Origin: Tubulanus polymorphus
Lineage: Eukaryota > Nemertea > Palaeonemertea > Tubulaniformes > Tubulanidae
DNA length: 64,000 nucleotides
NCBI RefSeq assembly: GCF_964204645.1
Contig: NC_134025.1
Coordinates: 9,553,001 to 9,617,000, forward strand
Reading direction: 5' to 3'
Shown here: positions 26,113 to 38,494 of the stretch, piece after piece
Position numbering within the stretch: position 1 is the stretch's first letter
How the letters are laid out: every line of letters starts with the position of its first letter
Program-made: the position numbers and the translations under genes
Notes under the pieces: model-generated
The model's database searches: none
Told to the model about the DNA's origin: nothing
What the model saw: only the letters and a program-made list of their open reading frames with translations

Positions 26113-28256
26113 TTAGACAACACTATCCATGTAGAAATCCAAGATATTTCAACAAAGCTGATACAAAATTCCTACTTATCCTAAACAGTTAAATCCACGT
26201 TATTCTTGATTCGTAATTTGCCGAAATATCACGAAAAATTCCATTCATTACGCCCTGTTTTACAATCCAAAAACTAGTTACGCATATCCCATCTAATCGA
26301 GAACTGAATTGTAGTTTATTATTTCATGATTCAATGAATAACATTCTATTGCTGTCGTCATTTTACATTTTCACATGATTTATTGTACATCGATCTCGCT
26401 TGCAGGAGAAAAGACTTTCCCTGTAACCATGAAACCAGACTGTGCATTTATGATTGATATATCCGATGTAAAGTGCAAACCGCTAGATGTATTATGGCCA
26501 TTAAATGGTAACAATGCTAATGGGGATAATAAAAATATTTGGGATAAACCAGGACAGGGTTCAGTGTCCCATGACCAATCTTATTTGAAGACTTTCAAAG
26601 ACTTTTTTGACTCTGATTCCAGGAGTCATGCTTAAGCCAGGAATCCTAAAATCTACATTTTCCAGGCATTCTTATTATCAGTAGATTTTTAGAGCTGTAA
26701 CAGCTGTAAAACTAGTATCTTGGATCTGTGAGATAATTACCAATGAATGATGCCATTCAAGAACCATGACAATGATTTAAGAATTTTTAGAGTCTGTACT
26801 CAAAAGCCTTGAATTGACCCATTCCCAAATCAAAACTTTTTAAGGACCTTTAAGGACTACTATGAATCCTGCGGTTTCATGAACAGGGGTTAACTTTTAA
26901 TTCGGATAAGGTGATTATTCAAATTAGAAATATTTCCAATATGTTCTAAAAATATTATATATATCTTGATTTGAAATTGTCAAAATTCAAATTTGTTTTG
27001 TCTTTTGTGTTTAAGTGTGGCTCCAAAAACAGTGCCTTTGCCCATTTTCGTAGTAACTAATTCGAATTAGCCAATATAATCCTGCTCCATTGTAGGGAAA
27101 TTTCCAGGTTACTGATCAAAATAAAATCACATTTGTTAAATAGGCATCGAAAATCCCAACTCACAAAATTACCCGAATTAGGGGCTTAATCCCTCAAGCC
27201 CTGGGATATCAGAATAATAATACACGGATAATATTTCACTGGAAAATTAATTAAAGAATCTTAAATGGTTTCATATGAAATTAAGAAAATATTCAAAATC
27301 TCTTTTAATCACTGCTAGTCTTATTAAGTTCTCCATATCATTAATTCCTCTATTAGTGACCAAAACAAAATTGGGTCAAATCTAGAATCAATATATAAGA
27401 TGCTTGTAAATTCTCCCATTTAAATGATTTAGTAAATTAGTTAAGGTGTTTTATATCAATTATCATAATTTTAATTAAAAAAGTAAAAGAGCACTTTCAT
27501 TCATATCAACCTATTTAGCATCATAATATGCTTAATCATAATTTCCAGTTTAACTTCTACATTGTGGAATAAGGGTATAAAATGTCTAAATATGTAGAAA
27601 AAAAAGAATTTGTATCCAATTCTTATCAGGGGCAAGTAGATACTAACTAATGTCGATAACATTTCTATACAATGTAAAGTACATTACGCACGTACCAGAA
27701 AAACAAAGTTACCCACAGAATACAACAACACATCGATAACAAGTTAATGGACATATAATCTATACCACAAAATGCTTAAAATGTATGTCATCTCTTTCAT
27801 ATGCACTGCAAGCTCGAACTTTAGAAGTGTATTTCTTAACTGAAGCTGGAATAATAGGATATAAATAGATTACCTTATATGTTCCTGTACATATCTTGTT
27901 TATCTTGGAAACCTAAACGGAAACGCCAATTCTGAAACGCGTGCTGACAAGTATTACTAAAAAAGGCCAAATCAGGCTAATAGACACTACATCTATTAAT
28001 CATATGGAGTAGGTTTAATAGTAAGAAATAATTGAAGTAGAATGCATTGCTTATTATTTCATGATATTAGAATGGGAATTAAAAAGAGAATTGCTAATAG
28101 CGCGCTGGTTCATCTATAAGTTTTAACGATCGTTTAATGACGTCATAGATTTTGAGCTACGCGAAATATCCAGTACCACCCTTATACTAAAAACTCTGTA
28201 AATTTCGTCTTTTTCTCGACAAATTAGCCGCATCAACACTACTTTAAGTGACAAAA
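26113..28256. other. Divergent intergenic region
   Basis: Upstream of both the coiled-coil gene (-) and C19orf47 (+). Very AT-rich after 26650. An open frame at 26375-26635 on the plus strand is the only coding-like signal; it is listed separately. Confidence 0.5.
26375..26635 (+). pseudogene. Unrecognised ORF or exon remnant
   Basis: 86 codons open from an ATG, including PVTMKPDCAFMIDISDVKC and DVLWPLNGNNANGDNKN. A CTTGCAG acceptor-like site precedes the GEKTFPV part. Composition looks more coding than the flanks, but no partner exon or donor was found and I do not recognise the peptide. It may be a decayed transposon or retrocopy. Confidence 0.25.
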
Positions 28257-31200
28257 ATGGCTGTTTCATCACCGGGTATGTATTGATGGTAATTAAAACG
28301 TTGAACAGTTGTTTTTAGAACTAAAAATAGGTCTTAACCGATTGTAGATTGGTCACCACACACACAAGAAAACAGCAGTGCCAGCGCCAGCGGTTCAATT
28401 CGATTAGTCAGCATAATTAATACTAATACAATAGGAGTAGGAGATATAGTAATTAAAAATTGTACTGTTGTAGATTGAGAACTTCTGTCTCCATGCATGT
28501 AACCCAAGATCCTAGACTCTAACTTTCTTAATCCGGTAAAAGTGCAGATCCGCACCTCTCGTGATTTATTGACGCAATCTGCTGAATGACAGAATCCAGG
28601 CTAAAATCTTTCTAGTGAAAATATCTTAAAATTAACCAATGGCAATGTACTGAATTGCTGAATTTGGAATCTGAAACATTGATATTTAATGCAATTGATT
28701 GAACTGTTTACGCGGAGAGGTGCGGATCTGCACTTTTACCCTTAATCCTTACCCGTCCCTAAACTATCTTTCCTATCTATCAATCAGTTAAGTTTGCATG
28801 CAGCATTTTCTCTAATCTAGCCGTGTAATGAAATGCTTTCGCTTTCTTTTGCTAGGAATTACGACGTCCCAGTGGATTCGATTTTTTACCGATTCGGGAA
28901 TTCCGGCCAGTGACGCGGCCAGTTACGCGATCATATTCACCGATAACCGCATTCAGAAAGACATGCTGATGGATCTCAATAAAGAATACCTAAACGATAT
29001 GGGAATAAAGATGATGGGAGACGTCATCGCCATTCTCAGACACGCGAAAACCGTCTTTTCTCAGGTAAAATTGTCATCGAGTACCTGCTGCCTGGTCTTA
29101 CATTTAACTAGATGAATTAGAAAAACAACAAGAGGGGCTTATAGTAAGCTCGTTGGTTAGACGTGTCACTTGAGCCTTGGCATTTAGTCTTATATAGAGT
29201 TTGTAGGCCTATAAAAAGTAGGAAGTTTGATGCGATTTTTCATTCATACAATCCCAAGCCTCAGCCCACTCCTCCCCCTAACACCTGAAATCTACCTTTA
29301 TTATACCCTAAACTTAGACCTTATCATACCTAGAATTCAAAATAATCAATGGAAGTAAAATTATGATCGTATAAGTGAAAGGAATAGTTTTGATGACAAG
29401 TATTTTTGCTTGAAAGCATGCCTAAGTGTTTAAGGCACTGTAAAGCCAGCGGAAATCTAGCATGTTTCGGCAAGTCAATTTGAATATTTGTAATCCCAAA
29501 TGAAATACAAAAATCATCATAGAATAAATACCATAGTTGAGTTATACACCCGGTTTGTGTACATAGAGTTTTTAAAATTCTGAAATCTTGCTTTATCGTT
29601 TTATTTCTGTATAGGATCAACGTGACAAAGTACTTAACGCCAAGACAAATTCACCCTCTTCAACCCCGCGTAGGTCAACTCGTAAGTATTTAAGACCTCA
29701 GGGCTCTGTTTCACAAAAATGTGTTCTACTTATCTGCAGTCATAATTCAAATGAGATACACATCTAATTGAATTTAGTGTAAATATGTTTGATTGCTATT
29801 TTCAAGCTGCCAGCAGAATTATCGATCACTACATCGGGAAAGACAACAGTGCATCTCCGCTGAACGAACCGCCCGGGTCAAAGTTATCGAAAGAATTGGC
29901 AGCACGTCTTGGACCATCTGAAAGATCGTCTCCTGGTTAGATTTTATTCATTTATGAAATAATTGGATACGTTATTGCATTATAAGACCGACATGTATTG
30001 ATTCGTACCTGTTTTCATTGGTTACAGTTTCATCAAATCAGATGAAGAAACGTAGAAGCGTTCAGCCAGATGAAGACGGAACGACAGGTAAACACATTTT
30101 CCTCTTTTAACACTTTCAGTGCATCTACACCCCAGTGTATGTATCAGTGATGGATTTTGCTAGTACACCGCACTCCGATGTATTGATGTAATTAGTAATT
30201 AGTTTTTATCTCTATTGAAAGATAGCAGCACCTGTCAAACATAGTGAAATATTAGTAACTTACGATACACTGCGCCGCGGTGTAGCCGCACTTTAGTGGT
30301 ATTCCTGTTATTCAACACACTAGGGCGGAATTTTTCAAAATTTTCAAATTATCTCCAGCACATTAGGGTATAGATTAGTCAGCACCGAAAAAGGGTTTTG
30401 TAAATCACTTTTCAATAAATGGATTGAAGACTAGCGTCGTGTAGGTTTTGTATGCGGGGGTCTCAGTTAGTGATTGACCTCATCTCTTGGTCGAAAGATT
30501 TATATTTTTTTTGATTGTTTGAATGTCGTATCCTAAATTACGTAATGATTATGTTTGATTATTGTGTACTCGTGTGTATTACAGTGAGTGTGCCGAGTTT
30601 GGATACAACGCCTTCCGTGTTCTCGAGATTAGGTGATGAAGCTAGCCCAAAGATTACAGTTGCGGGAGTAACATCTTCCTCATCACCGGTGAGTAGTTCA
30701 TTATGAGCGATTGAAATGGTTCTGATGAAAAGTCGGTAAACATCCTAAACAAAAATGATCTTATGAAAAAAAAGTTTTTTTAACTGGTCAAGATGATGAA
30801 TTATATGTTCTTTTCAGGGTTCTGTTTTCAATAGATTGGGGAAAGCTGTCAAACGGCCAGCTTCTTCAACATCAGAGACGGCACAGCTCAGTTATGCTGG
30901 AGTTCTCAAACAGGCTACTGTCTCGCCTACTAAGAAACCGAAAATAAATCGAGCTAAATTAAAAAGTAAGCATTTTATAGATGATTATGATACGTCGTTA
31001 TTTCAAAAATATTGCGATGCCCATATCCACAATTGAATGAGATGAGTGAAACTCATTCTTTCATATTATCAACCCTAGTCTAATAATAGTAATTCTAGCC
31101 TAATATTATGTGGACAGAGAAACATTTTTGACTTACAACTGTGGAACTGTGTCTGGTTGCATAGCGGGTGTGTGTGTGTGTGTGTGGGTCTAGAGTATCG

Positions 31201-31709
31201 AATCTGACAGGCTAGCATCATATGGTAGTCGTACTGGTACCCATACATGCTTTCAGCCCTAGAATTGTTTTGTACCTTCCATTACACAACTTACTCATTA
31301 CAGTTACCGTAGCTTCTCCAGCTGCTGAAATGAGAAAAACTTCCACTACACCAATGGTTCATACTCAAGGCTGTCTAGCTATGGATTCTCAAGCCCTACC
31401 GGTCAAACTGAAAGATCGTCTCGGTGCGGGGAAAGTCATCGCTTCGGCGACGTCGACTACAGAATTATCAAAACTAAAGGTCACCAAAGTGAATACCAAA
31501 GTGAAGAATGCTCAGAAACAAAAAGGTAATTGAAATGAAATTAACGCGTATAACGTTTACGTCTGATGTAACGTTGTAATTGTGGTTAAACGAAGAAAAA
31601 CATTTTTTTAGATCTAAAGATTGTCCAACAACGAAAGTCGCAGAAAACGGAAGTTTCTTCAAGCGACGATGTCAAATCCGTCTTCGATCGTTTAGGAAAG
31701 AAAACGTGA
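28257..31709 (+). CDS. C19orf47: C19orf47 homologue, SAM-domain protein
   Basis: Nine exons: 28257-28275, 28856-29064, 29615-29681, 29807-29935, 30028-30087, 30585-30688, 30818-30965, 31304-31525, 31612-31709; 1056 nt, 351 residues, all in phase. Residues 8-75 form a SAM-like domain beginning [19 protein letters not shown] and containing [19 protein letters not shown] and [11 protein letters not shown], matching the N-terminus of vertebrate C19orf47. Downstream is low-complexity sequence with the repeated short motif SVFxRLG seen three times ([32 protein letters not shown]), the last at the very C-terminus; repeated motifs of this kind are also seen in the vertebrate protein. Basic KKRR and KKPKINRAK stretches suggest nuclear location. 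Molecular function is not established. AATAAA lies at 32121-32126. An hAT-type MITE sits in intron 1. Confidence 0.92.
28536..28740. mobile_element. hAT-type MITE, copy 1
   Basis: Ends GGTAAAAGTGCAGATCCG and its exact complement form terminal inverted repeats of about 26 bp (GGTAAAAG...CTTTTACC). Both flanks are CTTAATCC, an 8-bp target duplication typical of the hAT superfamily. About 205 bp, no coding capacity. It lies in intron 1 of C19orf47. A close copy is at 35919-36128. Confidence 0.85.
31168..31187 (+). repeat. (GT)n microsatellite
   Basis: About nine to ten GT units in intron 7 of C19orf47. Confidence 0.8.
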
Positions 31710-32200
31710 TTTTATCAAATACTGCATTAATATAAGCATGAATACGCTGCATTTCTCTTTAGATGCTTTGTTTTTGGATTACGATAAAGCAGCTTTGTGT
31801 TAAGAACGTTTTGTTAAGTAGTATAGCTGACAAATTTTAAGAACTTTTATTTTTTGGCTTCATTTGAAAAATCTTTTCGTAGACGACAATAGGTCTTTTC
31901 TGGTGGTACCGGTGTGATCATTTTTGAGCAGCGATTATGAAGACAAATAGTTTCGTTTTTATCTTTGAATCTTTCGGTATTCTGATTATTTTATGTTTTC
32001 TTTCTCTATAATATTAAGAAGCAAGAATGAAATGCTTACTCTTTTCAAATTTAAATCATGGAATCATTTTATAACCGATATCGGCAAAATGGCCCGAAGC
32101 AAGGTGTGACAAATGGAACAAATAAATATTAAAATATAAATTGACTGAGTCTTCTAATTTTTGGTTGGGCGATTTTTAATCCATGTTGCTGCACAGAAAA

Positions 32201-33437
32201 CTAGGAGTACAGGGACGTCACGCTCACTTGGGAAGTGGTTTGAAATGCTCGGCAATCAGAATCTCATTCAATATTCAACACCTGGTGAAAAAGGTAACGT
32301 CTTGATATTTTGGTTACACATGTATCTACCCTAGACCCATCTTCAGCCCAAAAACTGGCCCTGTCAGAATCAAGATGGCCGACTGGCAGCCATTGTTGTT
32401 CGCCAAAATCAGCACTTTTTACACATTTTTGAACTTTTTTAGGGAAATTTTGAAGACGCTTTGATCAATTAGCTTTATCTTTCGGATATATGTGAATCCC
32501 CCCAGGGCCCATCAGCATAACAAAAATGAGGTCGATTGGACTCAAGATGGCCGTCCTATGACCTTTTCAGTGCCCAAAAATGTTAATTTTGGCCCGAATC
32601 CTGAGTCCTGTAGCTTCCTACTGGTTTGCCATTTCTCATTGCAATTTGTGATGGGTATTCTTTGGAAAGGGATGTTTTATACCTGAGACAGGTATTTTTC
32701 ATCAGCCAATTATGACGCAATTGGCGGCCATCTTGGTGTCACCAGTACTCATTCGTAAGTGGGAAAAAGTTTTTCCACATTATATTGATACCCAAGCCTA
32801 TTTTGCTACCACAATCAATTAGAAAGTTGTAGCTCATAATGTGTTCTATAATTGTGGTGAGTTTCAAGGTAATTGGATTTCGTATATGGCCACCAGGGGG
32901 CGTTGAATAACACAATATCTTTGCATTTCTTTATTATATTCGTACCTATGCATATTTTGTAACCACAATCAATTGGAAAGTTGTAGCTCATGACATCATC
33001 TATGATTGTTGCGAGTTTTAAGGACATTAGTTTTTCTATATGGTCACCAGGGGGCGTTGAATAGTATAACTTAGTATTTCCTTATTATATTGGTACCTAG
33101 GCATATTTTGTTACCATGATCAATTGCAAAGTTGTAGTTCATCACATGTTCTATGATTGTGGTGAGTTTCGAGGTCATTGGGTTTTGAATATGGTCACCA
33201 GGGGGCGTTGAATAGTAGAATAACTTAGTATTTCCATATTAAATTGGTAACAAGGCATATTTTGTTATCACAATCAATTACAAAATCGTAGCTGCTGACA
33301 TGTTCTATGATTGTGGTGAGTTTCAAGGTCATTGGTTTTTGTATATGGTCACCAGGGGGCATTGAATATTGAAATTGTTAGATTGTTGAGCATTTGGAAC
33401 CACTTCCCAAGTGGGCATGGTGTCCCTGGACCCCTAG
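32201..33437 (+). mobile_element. Non-autonomous element with about 48-bp inverted ends and four tandem 153-bp units
   Basis: The ends CTAGGAGTACAGGGAC and GTCCCTGGACCCCTAG, followed inward by ACTTGGGAAGTGGTTT, are complementary over about 48 bp. The interior is shared with a copy in the opposite orientation at 41078-41846. The right half contains four tandem units of about 153 bp, each carrying CACCAGGGGGCGTTGAA or a one-base variant. No transposase frame is present. Confidence 0.7.
32887..33365 (+). promoter_or_regulatory. Four tandem CTCF-like motifs
   Basis: TGG(C/T)CACCAGGGGGC(G/A)TT occurs at 32887, 33041, 33192 and 33346, spacing 154, 151 and 154 bp. CCACCAGGGGGCGC is the well-known core of CTCF binding sites in animals. 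Binding is not shown by the sequence. Confidence 0.4.
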
Positions 33438-34669
33438 TTTTGTATCAAGATGCAAAGTAAAGAATATGAATTGAGGAATCCCTCTGTGAAAAGAATAACT
33501 CCAAGAATAAGAACAATGATAAGATTTTGATCACCATGGGTATTTTATTGCTAAGTCAATTTCAGCTGTTTATACATAATCTAAACCAGTTTTAGTTTAA
33601 ACACACATATTGAATGAAAATAAAAGCCGTTCCTTTGATTAACAAACAGAAACATATTGGAAGTAGCATTTCTACCTCCAGCAATAAATACATGTAATCA
33701 TTATTCACACAAACAGATACAGTTGTATTTAGAAAGAGACAATATTGTCAATGAATATATGTAATGTCGATAATGATGAAAAATGACTAGAGAAATTTTG
33801 ATACGTAGTATTGTGAGTACAGTAGAACTCACTTAATTCAAATGACTAAGGACTGTCCAGATTTCTTTGCATTAAGTAAAATCCGTATTATGAATAAAGA
33901 TTCGCATAGTTCTACGGGTAGGTTAAATGGACCAAATATTTCATCTGATTAGAGCCACCAGTTCTAATGTGCGAGTACATAATCCATTCTTATCTGGAAA
34001 GGCTTAAAGCCAATAATTTAGAACGGTATGCAGGTAAATTAAGCAGAGACCTATGTATATCGTTATTAGAAAATTAAAATATCTTGTTTCTTTACTTAAG
34101 AGTACAATACAGGACAATGCCACTCAAACTATATACCGGAAATACATAGAAGAAAATCACATATAGTAGAATCATGGAAGAATATCATTAAGGATGCAAA
34201 TACCGTCTTCATGTAAAATCATGTTGGTCCCAATGATAAATGGGTAAAAAATATGTTCTTCACTATATTATAGTTGCCTACTTTTTATTTGTACAATGTT
34301 ATAGGAAAAACTGCTTTCGAAGCAAAAATACTGTTAGATAAAAACCTAGGCCTAGAAACACTTCAGAAAATCTCCACTAAAGAAAAGCCAATGAACTACA
34401 GCTAGAGACTGCATCAACTTTGATATGGACGCAAATCGATTTAAGAATTAAACCATTCATCCTATGTATCTATGTAATGCTAGGGTTAAAAATCAGCAAT
34501 GTTTTGTATGCATACTTATGAACTGTCGCGTCATAAGTACTACTAAAATATACCATCTGCGGATGACACAAAATAACGTTTTTTTTCTACAACTCAGCAA
34601 CGTAGAGAAATCAGTGATATGCAGGCTTTTGAAGTACTAACATTCCATGTCGACATTAAGTCATCAATT

Positions 34670-37600
34670 TCACCTTCGGAATCGTCTGTATCCTAGATAC
34701 AGTCCTACACATAATACAGCAATACCAGTGGCTAGTAATATGACCGATGATGACGACGATGGTTGAGGAGGAGGAGGAGGAATATATGGGCCAGAATGCG
34801 TTTCATCAGTCGTCTCGTCATTATGCGCAATCTTGCCATTTTTCAATGGTGACATTATGCTCTTGCTCAGTGCTGCTGCCTAAATTAAGAGAACAGATTT
34901 CAAGTGGAAATTTGATTGTAATACAAAGAATTCAATGCACATAAAGGTACAGGGAACTTAATCAATACAATCAATACAATAATGGTACTTAACAATGGAC
35001 AAATAATAATAAATGAACAGATTTTTGGCTTAAAACTGGTGATTACTGTGTCCAGCTTTATTAGCTTTATTGACATATTTCATTTCACAATGGAATAGTC
35101 CAGGACCTAGCAAATAGCTGCTAGTCAATTGAATTAATGAGCTACAACAGCGCCCTCATAAAGAACAGATTAAGAGAGGTATTTTAGTACCTACATCACA
35201 AAGGACACTAAATATCTAAACTGAGTGACTCTGCACATAGGCCTATGGTCTTCTTTGATGGTAAATAATGATATGATACGTGATATGATATTAATTTTGG
35301 AATTGGAGTTAAAACTGGCCAATGAAACCAAGATCCAGATGATTTACAAAAAGCATTAAACCGAAATCAATACTGAATAAAATCAAGAAATTATATTATA
35401 GGTCTTGCGTGAAATCGGGAGTAGAATTTCATAATTCTAAAATAGTTGATACATTACCAGTATAGCTGCTTCAGCATTTTGTTTAACTAGTAATTGAACG
35501 GTTTGGCCGGCGGTCAAAAACAAATTCACGGCTTCGCAGTGCGTCACATCCCGTACATCTACACCGTTTACCTAAAAACATTATAAGCGCAACACAATTA
35601 TTTACTCTGAAAAACTGGTTTTCGAACCAAGTCCAACACAAAGCCGAAGAACAGATACCTCTAGAATTTGATCTCCTTCGTTGACAGTGTTATCGACTGC
35701 CGCAGCTCCGTTTTCCCGTATTTTCGTGATGAAAATTCCAGGATCGTCGAGGATGTACGGAGCATCTTTCCCACCTCTGATATTGAACCCTAGGCCTTAT
35801 TAATATAAAACGAAAGCAAGAAATAAAAGATCAAGGTAAAAAAATATAGGAAATTGCAATTGTTTTATTTTCTCTTTTTTTCAATTCATTCCAGAGGGAC
35901 TTGACACAAAAGAATTCGGTAAAAGTGCAGATCCGCACCTCTCGTGATTGACGCAATCTGCTGAATGACAGAATCCAGGCTAAAATCTTTCTAGTGAAGA
36001 TATCTTAAATTAACCAATGGCAATGTAGGCCTAGTGAATTGCTGAATTTTGAATCTGAAACATTGATATCTAATGATGTAATTGATTGAACCGTTTACGC
36101 GGAGAGGTGCGGATCTGCACTTTTACCAAGGATTCCGACCCCAGTATCCTAGGTACTAAGTCTTTTTATATTATAGTACCTAAGATACTGGGGTATGGAA
36201 TACCTCAAGGGCCATACGACTTACGAGTTACGTTTTACGACTTACGAGTTACGTTTTACGATTTACGTTTTACGAGTTACTTATACATTTCCTACAATAC
36301 ATTACGACTTACGTTTTACGAATTACACGTTTTTCACTAATTGGCTTCGGATATCCGAAGCGCGTAATTCAAAGAACGGGTTTCAAAATGAAGTCGAATT
36401 GTCATTTCAAACAGCATAATAAGAGTAATTTATTGTACATAGTGAATCAATCTCGACTGCAGTGGTCTATTACAGGGCAGAAAATCTGCGCGTTGGCCAT
36501 CTGCTCAGCAGACTGCTGTGCGAACCTTCTCAAAATCTATTAAATGCTGACAATACATTTCACACTGACTGATGACTGTCCCGTTACGTGCACGATGATT
36601 TTAATAGACGATATTTCAATATGTAGATCTTAGCTGGAAATGATTTTAATAATTAGAACAAGATTCATCAATATAGAAAAAATGTATTTATTTTTTGAAA
36701 ACACTGGGCCGCATACAGCCATCCATCATCGTTACAGTTATTCGTCTAATAATTACACCCACACAGTGAAATGCCTACCACGTGGCCACTGTCCTTGAAC
36801 TCTTGCGAACCAAAACTCCAACACTTAACTCGTAAATCGTAATTCGTAAAACGTATTTAAGTTGTAATTCGTAACTCATAAAACGGAAGTCGTAACGAAT
36901 ATTCAAGGAAATGTATAAGTAACTCGTAAAACGTAAATCGTAACACGTAACTCGTAAAACGTAACTCGTATGGCCCTTGAGGTATTCCATACTGGGGTCA
37001 AAATCCGTTAGTGTTAAAAGTCCCTGGAACCTGTGTAATCATGGTAATAATAATTATAGTGTGATTCATTCAATTCTAGCGGAGTTCACAATCTCATTGG
37101 CCTACCTTCTTCACCTCGTTCTAGTTTGATATTCACTACGTTTGTTTCCATAGCATAGATGCAGAGGTATTTGCAACTAAAAATAAGCTATAAAACAAAT
37201 TAGGACCCGAGAAGAACAAAAAATTGCCAAAAAATTAATTTTATTCATTGAGGGACGGTCGTCAATCTGGGAGGGCTCGGTTCTACTAAATAGACTGGTT
37301 GCCTGTCGAATTCTGCGCCACCTGCATTTCACCGGCAACCAGTCTATCATACCTACGCCACTTCTACAAACATTATTATGCTAATAAGACATCGATATAG
37401 ACATTTCTTTGAAGAAATGATAATGATCATAAGATACTTTTGTGGTTCGTTTTTTTCACTTATTTTTTTTTCATTTTACGAAATGGTGCGATTAGACTGG
37501 TTGCCGCTCTCTACCTTCAGTTAAGGCGTTTTTATTTAAGCCACAGGGACCTGACAAAAACATTTTTGACCCCAGTATCCTAGGTACTATATATAAAAAA

Positions 37601-38102
37601 AACAAGCGAGCCAACTCTCCGTCAGATCGGTCGATAGGTATGTCACTTCAACAGTTCGTTATTGATAATCCAATCCGCTTCAAGTCAAGATTATTCTTAC
37701 CGTACGTATTTTGTGACATTGCAAATTCTGTGACAACAGAATGATACTGATATCTCTAACTTAACTCGAATCACAAATACAAAAGTTTTTACCAGACCTA
37801 AACCCAATCTCAATTCCAATTGCATGCTCGCTCGTGTAGTTATTCATAAATTCCAGCTCTTTAAACCTCATCACTGTATCAGAATCTAGGAGTTTCACCG
37901 TTATTTGGAATCTCATTTCATGACGATTAGTGCTGGATTCGTTTAATCCCTTTGATTCGTGATTGACGATACTTTCTGAAATTAAATCAATATAGATATA
38001 CTAACAATTAAACCTGGATTGACTTTTCAATTCATGTTTCATCCGTTTTTCAAACTTACCATGATACAACGACAATTCGCATTCTGTGCATGTTGAGCTC
38101 AT
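34670..38102 (-). CDS. SYNJ2BP: SYNJ2BP/OMP25-like tail-anchored PDZ protein with N-terminal extension
   Basis: Exons in transcript order: 38060-38102, 37798-37975, 37701-37727, 37106-37176, 35659-35795, 35458-35571, 34670-34879; 780 nt, 259 residues, in phase. From about residue 92 ([20 protein letters not shown]) to about 188 is one PDZ domain with carboxylate loop LGFN and the ENGAAAVDN...NEGDQIL and [15 protein letters not shown] elements diagnostic of synaptojanin-2-binding protein. A polyproline patch PPPPPQP precedes a single C-terminal membrane segment at about 236-253 followed by YRRFRR, a mitochondrial outer-membrane tail anchor. The PDZ binds C-terminal tails of partners such as synaptojanin 2. 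The first four exons add about 90 residues not present in vertebrate SYNJ2BP (145 aa). The 27-nt exon is a whole number of codons and could be skipped. A shorter form could start at Met 37149-37151 in exon 4 (168 residues). PDZ and anchor exons are firm; the extension is likely but less sure. Confidence 0.85.
35919..36128. mobile_element. hAT-type MITE, copy 2
   Basis: Same element as 28536-28740, same orientation, with ends GGTAAAAGTGCAGATCCG and complement. Flanks AAGAATTC and AAGGATTC are an 8-bp target duplication with one mismatch. Lies in an intron of the SYNJ2BP-like gene. Confidence 0.85.
36137..37002. mobile_element. Short palindromic MITE split by a later foldback insertion
   Basis: Removing 36194-36991 and one copy of CTGGGG leaves a palindrome of about 60 bp with arms GACCCCAGTATCCTAGGTAC and AGTACCTAAGATACTGGGGT (one mismatch). 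A further left arm, GACCCCAGTATCCTAGGTAC, stands alone at about 37569-37588. Confidence 0.65.
36194..36991. mobile_element. Foldback element with TTACG-rich long inverted ends, copy 1
   Basis: Ends TATGGAATACCTCAAGGGCC and its complement, followed inward by about 100 bp built from repeats of ACGAGTTACGTTTT. Flanked by CTGGGG on both sides (6-bp target duplication). 798 bp. The open frames inside are the translated repeat and not genes. Copy 2, interior in the opposite orientation, is at 51213-52019. Confidence 0.8.
37290..37347. repeat. Perfect 14-bp stem hairpin in an intron of the SYNJ2BP-like gene
   Basis: ATAGACTGGTTGCC at 37290-37303 pairs with GGCAACCAGTCTAT at 37334-37347. A third copy of TAGACTGGTTGCC is at 37493-37505. 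Confidence 0.65.
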
Positions 38103-38494
38103 TTAATTTAATACGTATAACTTCTAATTCTAAAGAAATCCTGAGATGTATCTCAGAAAATCTTCATCAGAACACAATTAATGACCTACAATAGACAATC
38201 AACGGAATATTTGTAAATAAGTATTCATTTACTGTTCACAAGTTTTAAAAGACTGAAGTGGAGTTAGGGAGCAGTTAGTTCGAGCAGAATGCCCTAGGTG
38301 GTGGAGTATTCACACATTTATTGAATGAATTGATGAACATTTTACTCAGTTCTAGTAAATAGTAATTGTCAATATGTGAGTTTAAGGGTTTTATTGCTCA
38401 AGTAACTTTTCATCGATCTTTCATTTTTGTAAAAAAATAGAATAAACATGTTTTCCTGAAGTTATGAGTCATTGATTTTTGTAGCTGTACAGTG

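Larger units (their letters stand above)
31710..34669. other. Intergenic between convergent C19orf47 and SYNJ2BP-like genes
   Basis: C19orf47 3' UTR to about 32130, then the 1.24-kb repeat at 32201-33437, then AT-rich DNA to the end of the SYNJ2BP-like 3' UTR. No supported exon. Confidence 0.55.

Noticed and set aside
32492-32686. ORF repeated at 41367-41576
   Set aside because: Shared because it lies in two copies of the same non-coding transposon; no transposase motif.
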